Below are positions 22,971 to 35,211 of a stretch of 64,000 bases of DNA, piece by piece. How positions within the stretch are numbered: the first letter of the stretch is position 1; each line of letters begins with the position of its first letter. Origin of the DNA: Calliphora vicina. Taxonomy: Eukaryota; Arthropoda; Insecta; Diptera; Calliphoridae. The stretch covers positions 104,961,302 to 105,025,301 of the forward strand of contig NC_088783.1 of assembly GCF_958450345.1 (NCBI RefSeq). Reading direction: 5' to 3'. A program made the position numbers and the translations under genes. Below the pieces are notes generated by a model. It made no database searches. It had not been told where the DNA came from and was given only the letters and a program-made list of their open reading frames with translations.

Positions 22971-24001
22971 AAGGCTATGTAAATTTTAACTATTTTAAGT
23001 TTACTTTAATAATATTGGGCTAACCGTTTTTGAGTTATAAAAAATTATGTGGAGAAACATTTAAAAAAAATTAACAATTTTAGAAAAAAATCTATCCATA
23101 GAATTTAAAAATTTTACCATTTTTTACTACTAGAACCGCAATACATCAGAATTGTGTAGTGGTTTAAAAAGCCTCCAAATTTTTTTCGATTTTGTTTCCA
23201 AGTGTTATTATTAATTTATTTTTAAAGCATTCGAATTTAAGCGATTTGATTTATTTATATTCTCTTGTTTATTTTAAATTTAATGTTTGTTTATTTAAAA
23301 ACCTAATTGTTTATATTTAGTTTTGATTTTTTCTTTCATTTATTTTAAGAATTATTTTATTTGGTTCTTTTAGAATTCAAATTTCGAATAACTTTCATTG
23401 AAATCTTAAAACCAATATAATTCCTTTAAACTTCTAATGGTAATCGTGACAAAAACCAAACTCTGAACAACTTTTTTCCGTGCAAATTGTTTATTTTTTT
23501 CTTTTATGAATAAGTTTCTTTTTTTAATTTAAAATTGCTTCTTTGTATTCAATTGTTTGTGCTTAAATAAACAAATTTTTCTTTTATATTAAACAAACAA
23601 TAAAAACCAAAAACGATTTTGTTGAGATTCCTCAAAATCAATTATTAGATGAAATACATATGTTTTTAGTTTAAAATTTGTATATTTCTATTTCATTGTT
23701 GCTCTTTTGACAATTAACTTTATAATGAACTGAAAATGCTTAACAAAGAATTTTCCAATTCTTCAATAAAATAATATTTACATTTTTTATTGACAAAAAT
23801 GTTTAAGCAGCACTTCCCCTTTGATTTGAACTAATTTCTTTAAAAATTGTTGAATGAAATGTTGAGTACAGCCACAATAAACAATTTATTTTTAGATGTT
23901 TTTTATGCCTCATTAAATGATTTGTTTAAATTTAAACATTTTTTGAAAAAAACACATAAAAAACTTTCAAAGTAAAATTTTAAGTTAAATGTAATTCTTA
24001 A
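22971..24001. other. No recognised feature
   Basis: AT-rich; no open frame, splice pair or repeat partner noticed. Confidence 0.4.
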
Positions 24002-24114
24002 GGCCGTATTCATAACCGAATTTTAAATTTAAACAATGTTTTAAAATCAAATTTTGTATGGAAATTTTGCTTTAAAATATTGTTTAAATTTAAATTTTTT
24101 TATGAATACGGGGG
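24002..24114. mobile_element. Foldback MITE, GGCCGTATTCATAA type
   Basis: GGCCGTATTCATAA at the left and TTATGAATACGGGGG at the right, with a mirrored core rich in TTTAAATTTAAACAAT and TTTTAAAA. A related element lies at 37071-37171. Confidence 0.7.
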
Positions 24115-24855
24115 TTAATATTTAAGACAATAATTAATTAAGAACCACGATACTGGTCTCTAAACTGTTCAGGAAATATTTATTTTCCATTTTGAAACAT
24201 AAATTATGCAAAGACAAAATGCAGCATTGTTTGGAAATGAAAAAGCAAATACTGCACAGTGGGGCAGAATCAAAAAGTGCATTTGTTTTGAAGGACTGAG
24301 TTTTAAAGTGGCATATTTTTCAATCGAATTGAGATATTCACTTGAATTTGAATCAAATTGTTCCTAATAACTGCAATCCTATTAAAATTAGGATACAAAT
24401 TTTGGTTTTAGAAACTCAATAAATATGTAATATGTTATAAAATATTTATTTATTAACAAAATTCTGTGAAATTTTTAACGTTTTTTAAATTTGTCATTCT
24501 AAATAATAGAGTTTAAAAAAACTTGTCAAAAGGTCAAAGAGAATACCGCAATTCCTTAAAATTTGAGCAAAAATCCTAAAAATTATATTTTTCACAATTT
24601 TGCTCTTAGGGTCCACATTTACTTCGGGCTGGGAAAAATACTTTGGGGATAAATAGGGAACACATAAAGGTTTCCAAAGCTGCTTTTTGTTTTCTGATCC
24701 CAGCTTTGGGATTGTTGAACATTTGGCCAAAAGTTGAAATTTTTATCAAAAAAATAGGTCAATTTCCGGATGTAGGGGTGACATATTCGACAAGGAGTGA
24801 CATATAGGACAAGTTTTTTATACCAAAATATTCTCCGTAAAGAAGCCTTATATGA
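24115..24855. other. No recognised feature
   Basis: Open frames at 24494-24858 (-) overlap one another and show no motif. Confidence 0.4.
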
Positions 24856-26077
24856 CAAGTAAGAGAGCTATATTCGGCTGTGCCGAATCTTATATACCCT
24901 TCACCAAATTATACTTTAAAATACATTTTTTTAAATATTTTTAGGTAAACAAAATTTCATTTTTTATACTCTACACCACCATAGTGGGGAGGGTATTATG
25001 CGTTTGTGCAGATGTTTGTAACGCCCAAAAATATTTGTCTAACACCCACCTTAAAGTATACCGATCGACTTAGAATCACTTTATGAGTCGATTAAGCGAT
25101 GTCCGTCCGTCCATGTCACCAAATTTTGTTACGATCGGTCCATAATTAGTCATAGCTCCCTATAGACCCGCTTCCGAAAATCACTTTAACGTGCATAAAT
25201 CGCTTAAAAATGTTGGTAAACACACAAAATTCAACATTGTTAACTTTAATATAGACATAAATCACACGACCCAATTTCATGGTGATCGGTCCATAATTGG
25301 TCACAGCCCCCATATAAGCCCCACTTCCGAAAATCACTCTAAAATATAAATTATTGAAATTTTAAAAGAAACATTTTTTTTGCTCATTTACTTAGTGTAG
25401 GGTATTATATGGTCGGGCTTGACCGACCATAATTTCTTACTTGTTTTTAATTGTATTTCAAATTTTTTTTTTTTTTGAAATTGTTTTTTAATTTTTTTTA
25501 AAAAAAGTTTTTCCAAATTTTTTAAAAAAAATTTTTTTAAAATTTTTTTTTGCAAAAAAAATGTATGACAAAAAATTTTTTTTGATTAAAAAAAAATTCG
25601 GGTCAAAAAATATTTTTCCCGATTTTGACCCATTGTAGGTCCAACTTACTATAGCCTTATCTACATCGTTGCAATGGACTTTGAAATATCTATCATTAGA
25701 TATCCATATTGTCTATATTAATGACATAGTAATCCAGATATAGATCAAAAATAGGTAAAAAATCGAGGTTGTCCCGGTTTTTTGCTCATATCTCCGTTAT
25801 TTATGGACGGATTTTTGCTGATTTTAAATAGCAAACTTCTCGAAAGCATGTCTGACAGAATTATTGAAGATTTGGATCCCGAAGATATCTGGGGTCTTTA
25901 GAAAATTGATTTCAACTAATAGACTGACAGACAGACAGACGGACATGGCTTAATCGACTCCGCTATCTATAAGGATCCAGAATATATATACTTTATAGGG
26001 TCGGAAATGAAAAATGTAGAAATTACAAACGGAATGACAAACTTATATATACCCTTCTCACGAAGGTGAAGGGTATA
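24856..26077 (-). mobile_element. HINE family A, full-length, interrupted by family B
   Basis: Plus reading: CAAGTAAGAGAGC, TTCGGCTGTGCCGAA hairpin, TATACCCTTCACC; then family B sits at 24965-25443. The rest follows with CCCATTGTAGGTCC, GACAGACAGACAGACGG and the terminal GGTGAAGGGTATA hairpin. This is the best-preserved family A sequence in the window. Confidence 0.82.
24965..25443 (+). mobile_element. HINE family B nested in family A
   Basis: From TATACTCTACACCACCATAG to the GGTCGGGCTTGACCGACC hairpin and TTACTTG. The CCAG microsatellite core is deleted (GTCCGTCCGTCC runs straight into ATGTCACC). No target duplication is visible, in line with Helentron insertion. Confidence 0.8.
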
Positions 26078-26238
26078 AAAATCTCTATGTTAGACTCAAC
26101 ACGTATACGTCTCCATACATATTGAAGTGCTCTTTCAGAATCTATGGTGACATTAAAAAAATGATCTCAACTCCACAGTTAACACTTATATATTTTAACT
26201 TAAAAATAAAATATCTCATGAAAATCTTACGAAAAGAG

Positions 26239-26717
26239 TTTTAAATAGCCGTCATAAAAAAACTCAATAGAGGAGTTTTATTTTTTCCCTCAGAAAATAA
26301 AAGTCATTTGAGGAGTTTTATTTTTCCCTTCAGAAAATAAAACTCTTTTCGTTTATTTTCTACATCTTTTCAGTATATTTCTTTATTAGTCAATCTGATA
26401 TAATGTTTGTAGTAATTTATTTGTTTAAGAAACAAAAAACAACAACAATTTGATAATAGGAATCAAACAATAAAAAATTAAAATGCCACTTGATTTTATT
26501 TTGATGCCAATATTTATTCAATTGCAATATTCTGCCCAGCGACAAGCTTTAGGTCAATTTACATAAAATGAGTTTTATTTTCTGGAAAGAAAAATAAAAC
26601 TCCTCAAATGACTTTTATTTTATGACGGAAAAAATAAAACTCCTCTATTGAGTTTTTTTTCCGACGGCAAAAATAAAACTCCTCAAATGAGTTTTTATTT
26701 ATGACGGCTATTTTAAA
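26239..26717. mobile_element. Foldback element with tandem arm units
   Basis: Ends TTAAATAGCCGTCATAA and its reverse complement. Each arm is built from units of about 37-40 bp of the form AAAACTC(A)..GAGGAGTTTTATTTTT followed by CCGTC or CAGAAAATAAA, two in the left arm and three in the right. Each unit is itself partly palindromic. Confidence 0.75.
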
Positions 26718-29700
26718 CTATTTTTTTAAGGGTTTTATTTTTACGTTGAATAATAATACTCTGCAACAAAATGACACTTTTTGTCAGAACTTGAAAAGCC
26801 ACCTAATGGAGTTTGTAGGCCTAGGTGAGGACGTACTAAAACCGTTTTCAAAGATTTTGAAACACCCTCAAAATTTTTAGTTATATTGAAAAAACGGTGT
26901 TAGGGTAGGTCGTAGTACTTTAGTACCTCTAACTCACACATTTTAAGACCGATTTCAAAATTTTAAATAATTAAAGTTAGGTAAAGAATTAAGCTTTCAT
27001 AGAATATATGTATAAAGTCTATATTCCTAGAATTTGTGTAAGTTTTTATAAATAGTTTCGCTTTCTTTTTTATTTTTTTTCGTAAATTTTCAAATTTAAC
27101 AATAGTTATTTTAATTTTTTTTCTATGAAAACCTATTTTTCTTTCCAAAGTATCTTAAAGACAATTTCATATAGACAAAAATGAGACATTACTTATTAAA
27201 ATCGGTTTATAATTGCAAAAGTTATTAAACTTTTTCTAAAAAAGTTACACAAAATTTACCTTGTAAATTAAAAATTGTACAAACATTTTTTTTGTATAGT
27301 TTTTTGTTTTTTTTATTCATATGGGCTGGGGGTGAAAATACCAATGAAGAGTTGAATAACTTTATAATTTTAATCCGATTTGAATTGAAATTTCCTTAAT
27401 ACATTTATATATACATTTTTATAAGCTTTCATAGCAAAATAAGCAATGAAAAGCGACTAAAATCAAAAAAGTTGATAAATTTTGTTTTTCTATTAGATAT
27501 TCTTAACAAAAACAATACTTATGAATTACATTCAGTTTTCTTTTCAACCACGTTTAAATTTTAAGTCGGATAGAGACTGACTGAGTTAAAAATCGTTAAG
27601 AATAACTTCTGAATTATGCGTGTTTCTGAATTTTTTTGACACAATTTGTAATGTACTCAGGAAGACCTATAAGCCACTCTATGTCGTTTTCCAAGTTGTT
27701 TTTCTATCATAGCATCGTGTAACTGTTTTAGATGGATTTTTATTTTTAAGGACACAAAATAACAGTTATAAATAACTTAACCTGCTTTAATGTCATCTGT
27801 AGAAGCTTAAGCTTAATCTTTAAAATTTATTCTAATTTGTATAAAATGTTGGTAAATTTAAGACTACATTTAAATAATTACTATTCAGAAACACACATAT
27901 TTATCCGCAAATTTGTATTTGACTTTCGTTTTAAATTTTGTAAATAATGCTAATTTTATTTACACTTAAATTTACTGCATAAATACTTCTTTTACTTGAT
28001 TAATGATGTTTTTATTTAAAAACATACTTTGATATTTAATTTGCCACTGTTTTTGGGGGAGTTATAAATTTAAACCCAAAATAAAAAGTTACATTTAAAT
28101 GTGTGTTCTAATTTCAAATAAGGATTATGCCAATTTATGTTTGTTGTTTTAAACATTCTGTATAAATTATGAATAAATAAATGTGCTAAGTAATCAGCTT
28201 AAATTTAAATTTATTAACGGTGCTTAACAGATTTTAAAATGTCATAATTAAATAGAGAAAATTTTATTAAGCAAATGTTTAAACAAATGGCTAGATATTT
28301 TGTTTAAAATAAATGTATCAGGACTTAAAGATACTTTTCGAATTTTTACTTAAGTAGTTTTGATTTCACTTATAATTATAATGATATTTATGATTTTTCA
28401 CAAGTGACTTTTGAATATACAGAGATTGAAATGGAATGTTTTTGTCTTGATTGTTCACTCATATTGAGTTATCCTGATATTATTTCTCAATATAGGTATG
28501 TTCCCTTTGTCCTTCATTTCTAAATACAATAAATAGTGTTCCCAATATGCTTGTTTAGTTATATATTTTCTTTATCTAAATGAAATATTAAATTTACATT
28601 AAAATCTTTTGCCAGCACTTTTGAATTACCAGCACCACCCATAAATCACTATCAGTTATCAGATATTTCTTCTTCAATTTCTATTGGCTTTCCTGAAAAG
28701 TTGTTAATTATTCATGTATATTATTCATGTATTTTGCTACTACAATATTATGTTAATAAGGTCAACAAGATTATTTATTCATTTGAATTCTTGGTTCAAG
28801 GTCAATTGTTTAACAGTTTAACTTTTTAGCCTTTTATTTGCAATCTTTTTGGGTTGTTTAGTTTTGTTATTTTTCTGATAAGAAATATTTTTTTTTCAAT
28901 TTTGAAGGAATGGTTAATAACCATTTTATACAGTTTTAAATTAAGATATTTTTAGTGCATTGATTTAAGCTTCACAAAGTAAACTTTATGGTTCAACACT
29001 AAACAACTTTTGGTGAAAAATTTTTATATTGGTGAAGAAATGTTAGTAAAATAATATGGAATATATTGGAGATCACAAAGCTCAGCAGATGAGTTCACTA
29101 GTTCCAGCTTCTTATATGATGATATGCGCCTCTAGTTCTACCCTATGGCGAAAAAGCTAAGTCTGTTGTAAACATCCTAATTCATGAGAATGTATTTTGT
29201 TATTATATCATACATATGTGTGGAAAGAGAGCAATTTTGTTTATATTTTTTCATAGACATTTCTCTCTCCTTGCAAATAAATAGATGATATTAAGAAAAC
29301 AGTCAAAAAATTATTTTTTTTCAGTTAAATATATGAATATAATATTAATTTTGGTGAAACTGGCAGTTTAAAAATAGTTTTTGGAAGTTGTTCAATTGAT
29401 AAAGTAAACTGTGAATTAAAATTAGTCGATATAAATTATTGTAACTACTCGAACGTATGATTATTATTTTATTATTCATACGTATCGGTGCACAATAGAT
29501 GTTCCCTTATGACAAAAATACTAAATTGTATGTTTCTATACTGGTTTTGCAGTGTAATAAATAGTCGCTAACGTCTTAAAATTTTACTATTCTAGACTTG
29601 TTTCGGGATTATTCGAATAATTAACAATACTGATTAATCGATTAATCAAAACTATGATTAATCAATTAATTAAAATTTTAATATTTTTGTTCAGAAAAAT

Positions 29701-29804
29701 TTAAAAGAAAAAACAACTAAAAAAGCAGAAATTACACAAAATTCAAATAACTATTTTCAGTTACTTTTTGCTTTGAATAATCACATTTTCTAGAGACAAT
29801 AGTC
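26718..29804. other. Long AT-rich stretch, at most weak exon candidates
   Basis: Contains repeat copy 2 at 27618-27688. On the plus strand, AATATACAG precedes an open frame from about 28423 (IEMECFCLDC, then SYPDIISQY) that meets CAATATAG/GTATGT near 28497. TCTTTTGCCAG near 28615 opens a compatible frame (FELPAPPINHYQL) for about 70 codons. I do not recognise the peptides, and frames of this length occur by chance here. Confidence 0.3.
27618..27688 (+). repeat. Short dispersed repeat, copy 2
   Basis: Partner of 6-75. Family unknown. Confidence 0.5.
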
Positions 29805-31065
29805 TGTATGAATATAATTTATATAGAAAATATTGTGTATAACAGTATTTTCCATAGAAAATATTGTGTCTAATAGTGTTTTCTATGTATTTTCTACATA
29901 AATTATTATGTATAACAGTATTTTCCATAGACAATATTGTGTTTTTTCAATAGAAAATATTGTGTATAATAGTTTTTTCTATGGAAAATATTGTGTATAA
30001 CAGTATTTTCCATAGACAATATTGTGTATAACAGTTTGCTCAATAGAAAATATTGTGTATAACAGTATTTTCCATAGAAAATATTGTGTATAACAGTATT
30101 TTCTATAGAAAATATTTTGTATAACAGTATTTTCTATAGAAAATATTTTGTATAACAGTAATTTCTATAGAAAATATTTTGTATAACAGTATTCTCTATA
30201 GAAAATATTGTGTATAACAGTATTTTCTATAGAAAATATTGTGTATAACAGTATTTTCTATAGAAAATATTGTGTATAACAGTATTTTCTATAGAAAATA
30301 TTGTGTATAACAGTATTTTCTATAGAAAATATTGTGTATAACAGTATTTTCTATAGAAAATATTGTGTATAACAGTATTTTCTATAGAAAATATTGTGTA
30401 TAACAGTGTTTTCTATAGAAAATATTGTGTATAACAGTGTTTTCTATAGAAAATATTGTGTATAACAGTATTTTCTATAGAAAATATTGTGTATAACAGT
30501 ATTTTCTATAGAAAATATTGTGTATAACAGTATTTTCTATAGAAAATATTGTGTATTTTCTATAGAAAATATTGTGTATAACAGTATTTTCTATAGAAAA
30601 TATTGTGTATAACAGTATTTTCTATAGAAAATATTGTGTATAACAGTATTTTCTATAGAAAATATTGTGTAGAACAGTATTTTCTATAGAAAATATTGTG
30701 TATAGCAGTATTTTCTATAGAAAATATTGTGTATAATAGTTTTTTCTATAAAAAATATTGTGTATAATAGTTTTTTCTATAAAAAATATTGTGTATAACA
30801 GTATTCTCTATAGAAAATATTGTGTATAAAAGTGATTTCTATGTATTTTCTATAGAAATTATTGTGTATAACATTATTGTCTATAAAAATATTGTGTTTT
30901 TTCTATAGAAATTATTGTGTATAACAGTTTTTTTCTATAATAAATATTGTGTATAACAGTTTTTTCAATAGAAAATAATGTGTATAGTTGTTTTTTCTCC
31001 AGAAAATATTGTGTATAACAGTGTTTCTATTGAATCTATTGTGTATAATAGTTGTTTCTACAATT
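29805..31065. repeat. 31-bp minisatellite, about 40 units
   Basis: The unit is TATTTTCTATAGAAAATA (an 18-bp perfect palindrome) plus TTGTGTATAACAG. The central part (about 30200-30720) is nearly homogeneous and the edges are degenerate, the usual pattern of unequal exchange. The alternating palindrome lets every unit form a cruciform. No direct-repeat/spacer structure of CRISPR type exists. Confidence 0.95.
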
Positions 31066-31291
31066 GGTATACAGATACAATTCAACATAAATAATTTTCA
31101 TGTAGAAATAAATCACGTGAACTTATTTCATGGCAATCGGTCATAGTACACTTTCTGAAATCACGCACGACAAAAAATTATTAAAACTTTAAAAGAAACA
31201 TGATTTTTTAAGTACTTTCTTACTTTTTTGATTGAAATTTCAATAAATTTTACAGTTTGTATTTTATTTAAATTTTATCTAATAATCTAAG

Positions 31292-31556
31292 AATAGCATA
31301 TGACTACATAAATGAAGAAATTACTGGAATTGTAAGTTAATCTTTACATTTTTTTTTATATACATGTTTTAATTATTTTTTATAATGTATCATGGTTTTC
31401 TTCCAGGGATTTATGAAAACATTTAATGCCAACATATTTACGCCTTTACAAAAGTTACAAGTCGTGTAAGTAAGAAAATAGTCTATGAAAGAAAATATTT
31501 AATTAGATAAACTAATTATGTTCAGTATATACAAACATATTAAGAATTTTAAATGA
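31292..31556 (+). CDS. Candidate 3' end of a spliced gene (three small exons)
   Basis: Exon 31292-31331 (frame from 31293, IAYDYINEEITGI) ends at GTAAGTTAAT. A 75-bp intron ends TTTTCTTCCAG at 31406. Exon 31407-31465 encodes GFMKTFNANIFTPLQKLQV and ends at GTAAGTAAG. A 60-bp intron with an ACTAAT branch-like site ends TTATGTTCAG at 31525. The last exon encodes IYKHIKNFK and stops at TGA 31554-31556. Reading frame is kept across both junctions, and both intron lengths are typical for flies. The upstream boundary (CTAAG at 31291) is weak, and earlier exons would lie beyond the minisatellite. I do not recognise the protein. It could still be a coincidence of splice-like motifs. Confidence 0.42.
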
Positions 31557-31966
31557 CACAAACTAAAATTCTAGTCTCATAAGGAGAACACAGTGGAGTC
31601 AAGTAACTAAAAAAAAGACAGCTGGTTTTATTACAAGTTTATGTTAGTATTAAATTTACAATGTTGTTTAAATATAAGTTAATGAAATACAAAAATATTG
31701 AAATCGAAATTTTGACTAAAAATCAAAATAATTTACTTTAGAAATATTAAACTTTCTTAGATATTTTTAGTTTAGCTGGTCCATAATTTTGAACAAGTTG
31801 AACGGATTTATGTATTTTCCCATTTTGTGTTCACTGTGCAAAATAGTACAAAAGTGTACATATGCCTCATTGTTGGCTTGTGCTTCACATAGTTGCCAGA
31901 ATATTTGGGTTAAAAGTTGTCAATTATTGAAAAATAATTTTCAAAACGGGAAAATACACTTTTAAT
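31557..31966. other. No recognised feature
   Basis: Would hold the 3' UTR of the candidate gene just upstream; an ATTAAA lies near 31648. Nothing else seen. Confidence 0.35.
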
Positions 31967-32276
31967 GCAGTTGATGTTAATTCTAACAGCGCCTATGATA
32001 AACTAAAGCTCTGCTAGTTACTTATACTATTTATATACAGTTTATTAATTATATATCTAACGGACAAATCTAGAATGTTCTATTTCTAGAGCTTTTAGCA
32101 AATATGTTAAGGAAAGTATCTTTAGCTGTTAATGTTGTTATACAAACAATGTTAATAACAGCGTGTCATCAACATTGTTGATAAGTAGAAGTTTGGAAAT
32201 GTTTATAAACATGACGAATGTTGCAAGCAGTCGTTACAAACCGTTAAATTCAAATTGATAGTGCAATTTCGTAACA
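31967..32276 (-). mobile_element. Solo LTR subfamily 2, truncated
   Basis: Matches 10550-10809: TTAATTCTAACAGCGCCTAT, AGAGCTTTTAGCA, ACATTGTTGATAAGTAGAAG, ending CGTAACA at 32276. The polyadenylation half is absent. Confidence 0.75.
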
Positions 32277-32279
32277 CTA

Positions 32280-32360
32280 CACAGAGAAAATAGATTCGTG
32301 ATAGCAACCGAATTTGTTGTCAATCTGTTTTCCGTTTGCTGCGAATCTGTTTTATCTGTG
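32280..32360. mobile_element. 81-bp MITE with TA target duplication
   Basis: CACAGAGAAAATAGATTCG at the left and CGAATCTGTTTTATCTGTG at the right, flanked by TA. It sits one base beyond the end of the LTR at 32276. Confidence 0.65.
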
Positions 32361-32362
32361 TA

Positions 32363-32711
32363 TTGAAAATTAGTACTAAATTTTTCCCAAAAGAAATAGT
32401 AAAATGTATGGCAAAAATCGGCAAGTCATCAATGTGTAATTTTGCAACAAAATACTTACACAAACAAAAGCTCACAATTACTCGTAGTAACTATTTACTT
32501 TAACAGATATTTACTATTGACGAATAAAGGTTCATAATTTGTTTCATTATTCCAGTGCTCGATTAATTTTTAAAATTTTCTCGATTATTCGAACGAATAA
32601 TTAGTAAAAAAAAACATTTTCAATAATATAAAGAAAAATACAAATTTATTTATATGGATATGTGAATAATATTAAAATAAAGCATTTGAATTAAAAACTT
32701 TTCTAAATATA
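32363..32711. other. No gene; TTCGAATAA-type motif at about 32550-32620
   Basis: CTCGATTATTCGAACGAATA resembles stretches near 29605 and 33590-33700, a short AT-rich dispersed motif. Nothing else seen. Confidence 0.35.
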
Positions 32712-32855
32712 TTTGCCCAATTCACAATTGATGTCGTAGTGTTGTAGCATTGTATGTCATAAATATTTTTCCAAAAAATTTTTCGAAACAAAAACAAAAC
32801 ATTAATAAAAAAATTACGACATACAATGATACGACACCAATTGTGAATTGGGCAA
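32712..32855. mobile_element. 144-bp foldback MITE
   Basis: TTGCCCAATTCACAATTG plus GTCGTA and ATTGTATGTC at the left, mirrored at the right. A widespread insect-type short foldback, by general appearance. Confidence 0.8.
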
Positions 32856-32975
32856 TTATGATATGATTGCTGATTGAATGATATTATAATTTTGTTTCCA
32901 AATATGAGGATGAGGATCTTAGTTAATTTTAAAAATGTTTGACTGCAAATACATACAATTGATTGTTAATTATAT

Positions 32976-33415
32976 TGTTACGAAAGTGTACTTGAATTCA
33001 AATATAAAAAATTTAACGACTGGTTTAAAGTTGCATAATATTCAACTGTTATTAACATATCTGTGGCTATAATTAATATAGCTGTGGAACATAAAACATT
33101 GAATAAATGCTTTAAGTTGATCATTGATTGTAAGTATGGCAACACTAAATAACATCGAAAGCTCTAGAATTCGAATATACGAGTTTTGACAGTTAACAAC
33201 AATCTAGAGTGCAGATGGCAGTGTTATAAATAGTGGCAGATGTTGCAGTCAGTTCATTGTAGATGCTGTGTAAATAAACATCAAGTGCCTTAAAGTCTGC
33301 TATATTTTCCAGTGAATTCTTGTACGTATAAAGTATGCCTGTATTTCTGCAAATTTATAAACGTGTTTAAAAACACTGAGTGACTATTTAAATCTGTTCT
33401 CTATTGCATTTATTT
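32976..33415 (+). mobile_element. LTR subfamily 1, 3'-truncated
   Basis: Starts TGTTACGAAAG after ATAT. It has AGTGTTATAAATAGTGGCAG (TATA box) and GTGACTATTTAAAT, then diverges before the polyadenylation region. Confidence 0.8.
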
Positions 33416-33923
33416 TAAACTTTCTTAATGTTTAATGTTTCTTAATGTTGTAATCTTGTCTTCTTAATTCAAAATCTAAAATTTACATTGATGATTATGT
33501 TGGAATAATATTTGGAATTAATGGTTTTGCTTCCTTAGATATTATTCTGCAATATTTTTAAAATTTCACTTGAAAATAAATTTATTCGAATATTCAATTA
33601 TTCGGCAATTATTGTTAGAATAATTTTTTATTCTAAATTGAACATTTCTAATCATTCGTGTAAGAAAAAAGTTTTTCCTGGATTATTCGAATAATTTTTA
33701 TTTTAATGGCAACTCTAATATTTACTGAATACAAAAATCTGAAATTGGAAGCTGGTATGTTTCCTTTATTAAACAGTGTTCACACATTGTCTGTGGTTGA
33801 GAATATAATTCGGAATATTCATATTTCTACGTCTGTGATATTTGAGACTATATATAGTAAGAATACTGTACTAATACAATCTATATTTAAGATCGAATTT
33901 TTTATTAGGAACAATTGAGAAAC
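33416..33923. other. No recognised feature
   Basis: The 70-codon frame at 33706-33918 (+) lacks motifs or splice context. TTCGAATAA-type motif at 33585-33700. Confidence 0.35.
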
Positions 33924-34375
33924 AATTACGAAATTGCATTGCATTGCATTTGAATTTAACGGTCTGTAACGGCAGCTTGCAACATTCAATATGTTTATAA
34001 ACATTTTCAGTGCTCAACATTGTTTATAAGTATAACAACCATAACTGTTAAAGCTGCTAAAAAAAATCTAGAAATAGATAATTCATGAAACTACTAGAAG
34101 ATGGCAGGTTGTGGAGAATCAGTTTATCATAGGCGCTGTTAGAGTTAACATCAACTGTACCAGTGTATTCTTGTACATTACCATTGTGTTTTTTGTAAGT
34201 GTGTAATATAAGTGTGTGCATTAAAAGAGTGTGACTATTTAAGTTATTGTGCAGATTTAAATAAATAAAGAGTTGTTACAAATGTTAAACTACTGATCGC
34301 TTTTATTAGCAATTTAAAGACTACTGTTTATATAAAGGAAATAAACCAACGTTTTTAAAAGGTAAAAACGAAACC
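33924..34375 (+). mobile_element. Solo LTR subfamily 2
   Basis: From TTACGAAATTGC through TAGGCGCTGTTAGAGTTAAC and AAATAAATAAAGAGTTGTTA to GGTAAAAACG. End bases are eroded (AATTACG, GAAACC) and no target duplication is recognisable. Confidence 0.8.
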
Positions 34376-35211
34376 TAGATATATTCAGTTAAAAAGTTTC
34401 GATAGTTTAAAACTTTTTTTCATGAAAGTTGCATTTCAACATTCCTCTTATTCAAATTACATTTTCATGTACAAGTTATTAAAGAGTTTCTGTTTCTATA
34501 TTCAAACATTGTTACTTCATTTTTCTTAAAAAATTACTATTATTTTAATATGAAAACAAGACAATCTAAGCAGCTGAGATGAAAATTATCAAAAGACACA
34601 CAAGATATAAGCATACAAATAACCTTCAACTAATATCACATGGATGGTCGTGAACAAACTGAAAAGAAAAATCATTTTTTCCAGTCAGACATTAATGGGT
34701 ATGGGTATAAAATACAGATATTGTCATTATCATTATAATCAGTCACTTAGGTTTTGTTTTCTTTCTATAGTATTTCTAATTTAAAATTCAATGTCAGTTA
34801 CCTGTGGCTGCTGGATAATGGCGCAGGTAATGTTGATTGATTGTATTCAAAATGTTTGTAATTAAAAGTATAATAGACATTAAGTGGCTGCTGGAACAAC
34901 TTACAATCAATTACGTAAACAGTTTATTTAAGTGGTGATTAAGCATAATTTTATTTAGAGTAAAGTTTTCTAATCAAGGGTTAATGAAAGTGTGATAATA
35001 CAAATTTCTACGTGAAATAATCAATATTAATTGACTGCATTATGCTCCATTTATTCCAGAATTTAAAATCTGATCTGTCGATTTCACAGCTTCACTTTGG
35101 CACTTTCTAAAATCACAGTATGGGAACATTTGATGTAGTTAAATTTTTCTCTCAGTTTATCCCGGTAAGATTTGCTATTCAAAGGTTTGCTTTCGTTGGA
35201 GCGAATTATTG
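34376..35211. other. No recognised feature
   Basis: AT-rich; no open frame or repeat partner noticed. Confidence 0.4.

Noticed and set aside
29805..31065. CRISPR-like regular array
   Set aside because: Repeats are directly abutting 31-bp units with no unique spacers, in a eukaryotic sequence; it is a minisatellite.
32976..34375. Two LTRs as ends of one full-length retroelement
   Set aside because: The LTRs belong to different subfamilies, and the 500 bp between them has no gag/pol.
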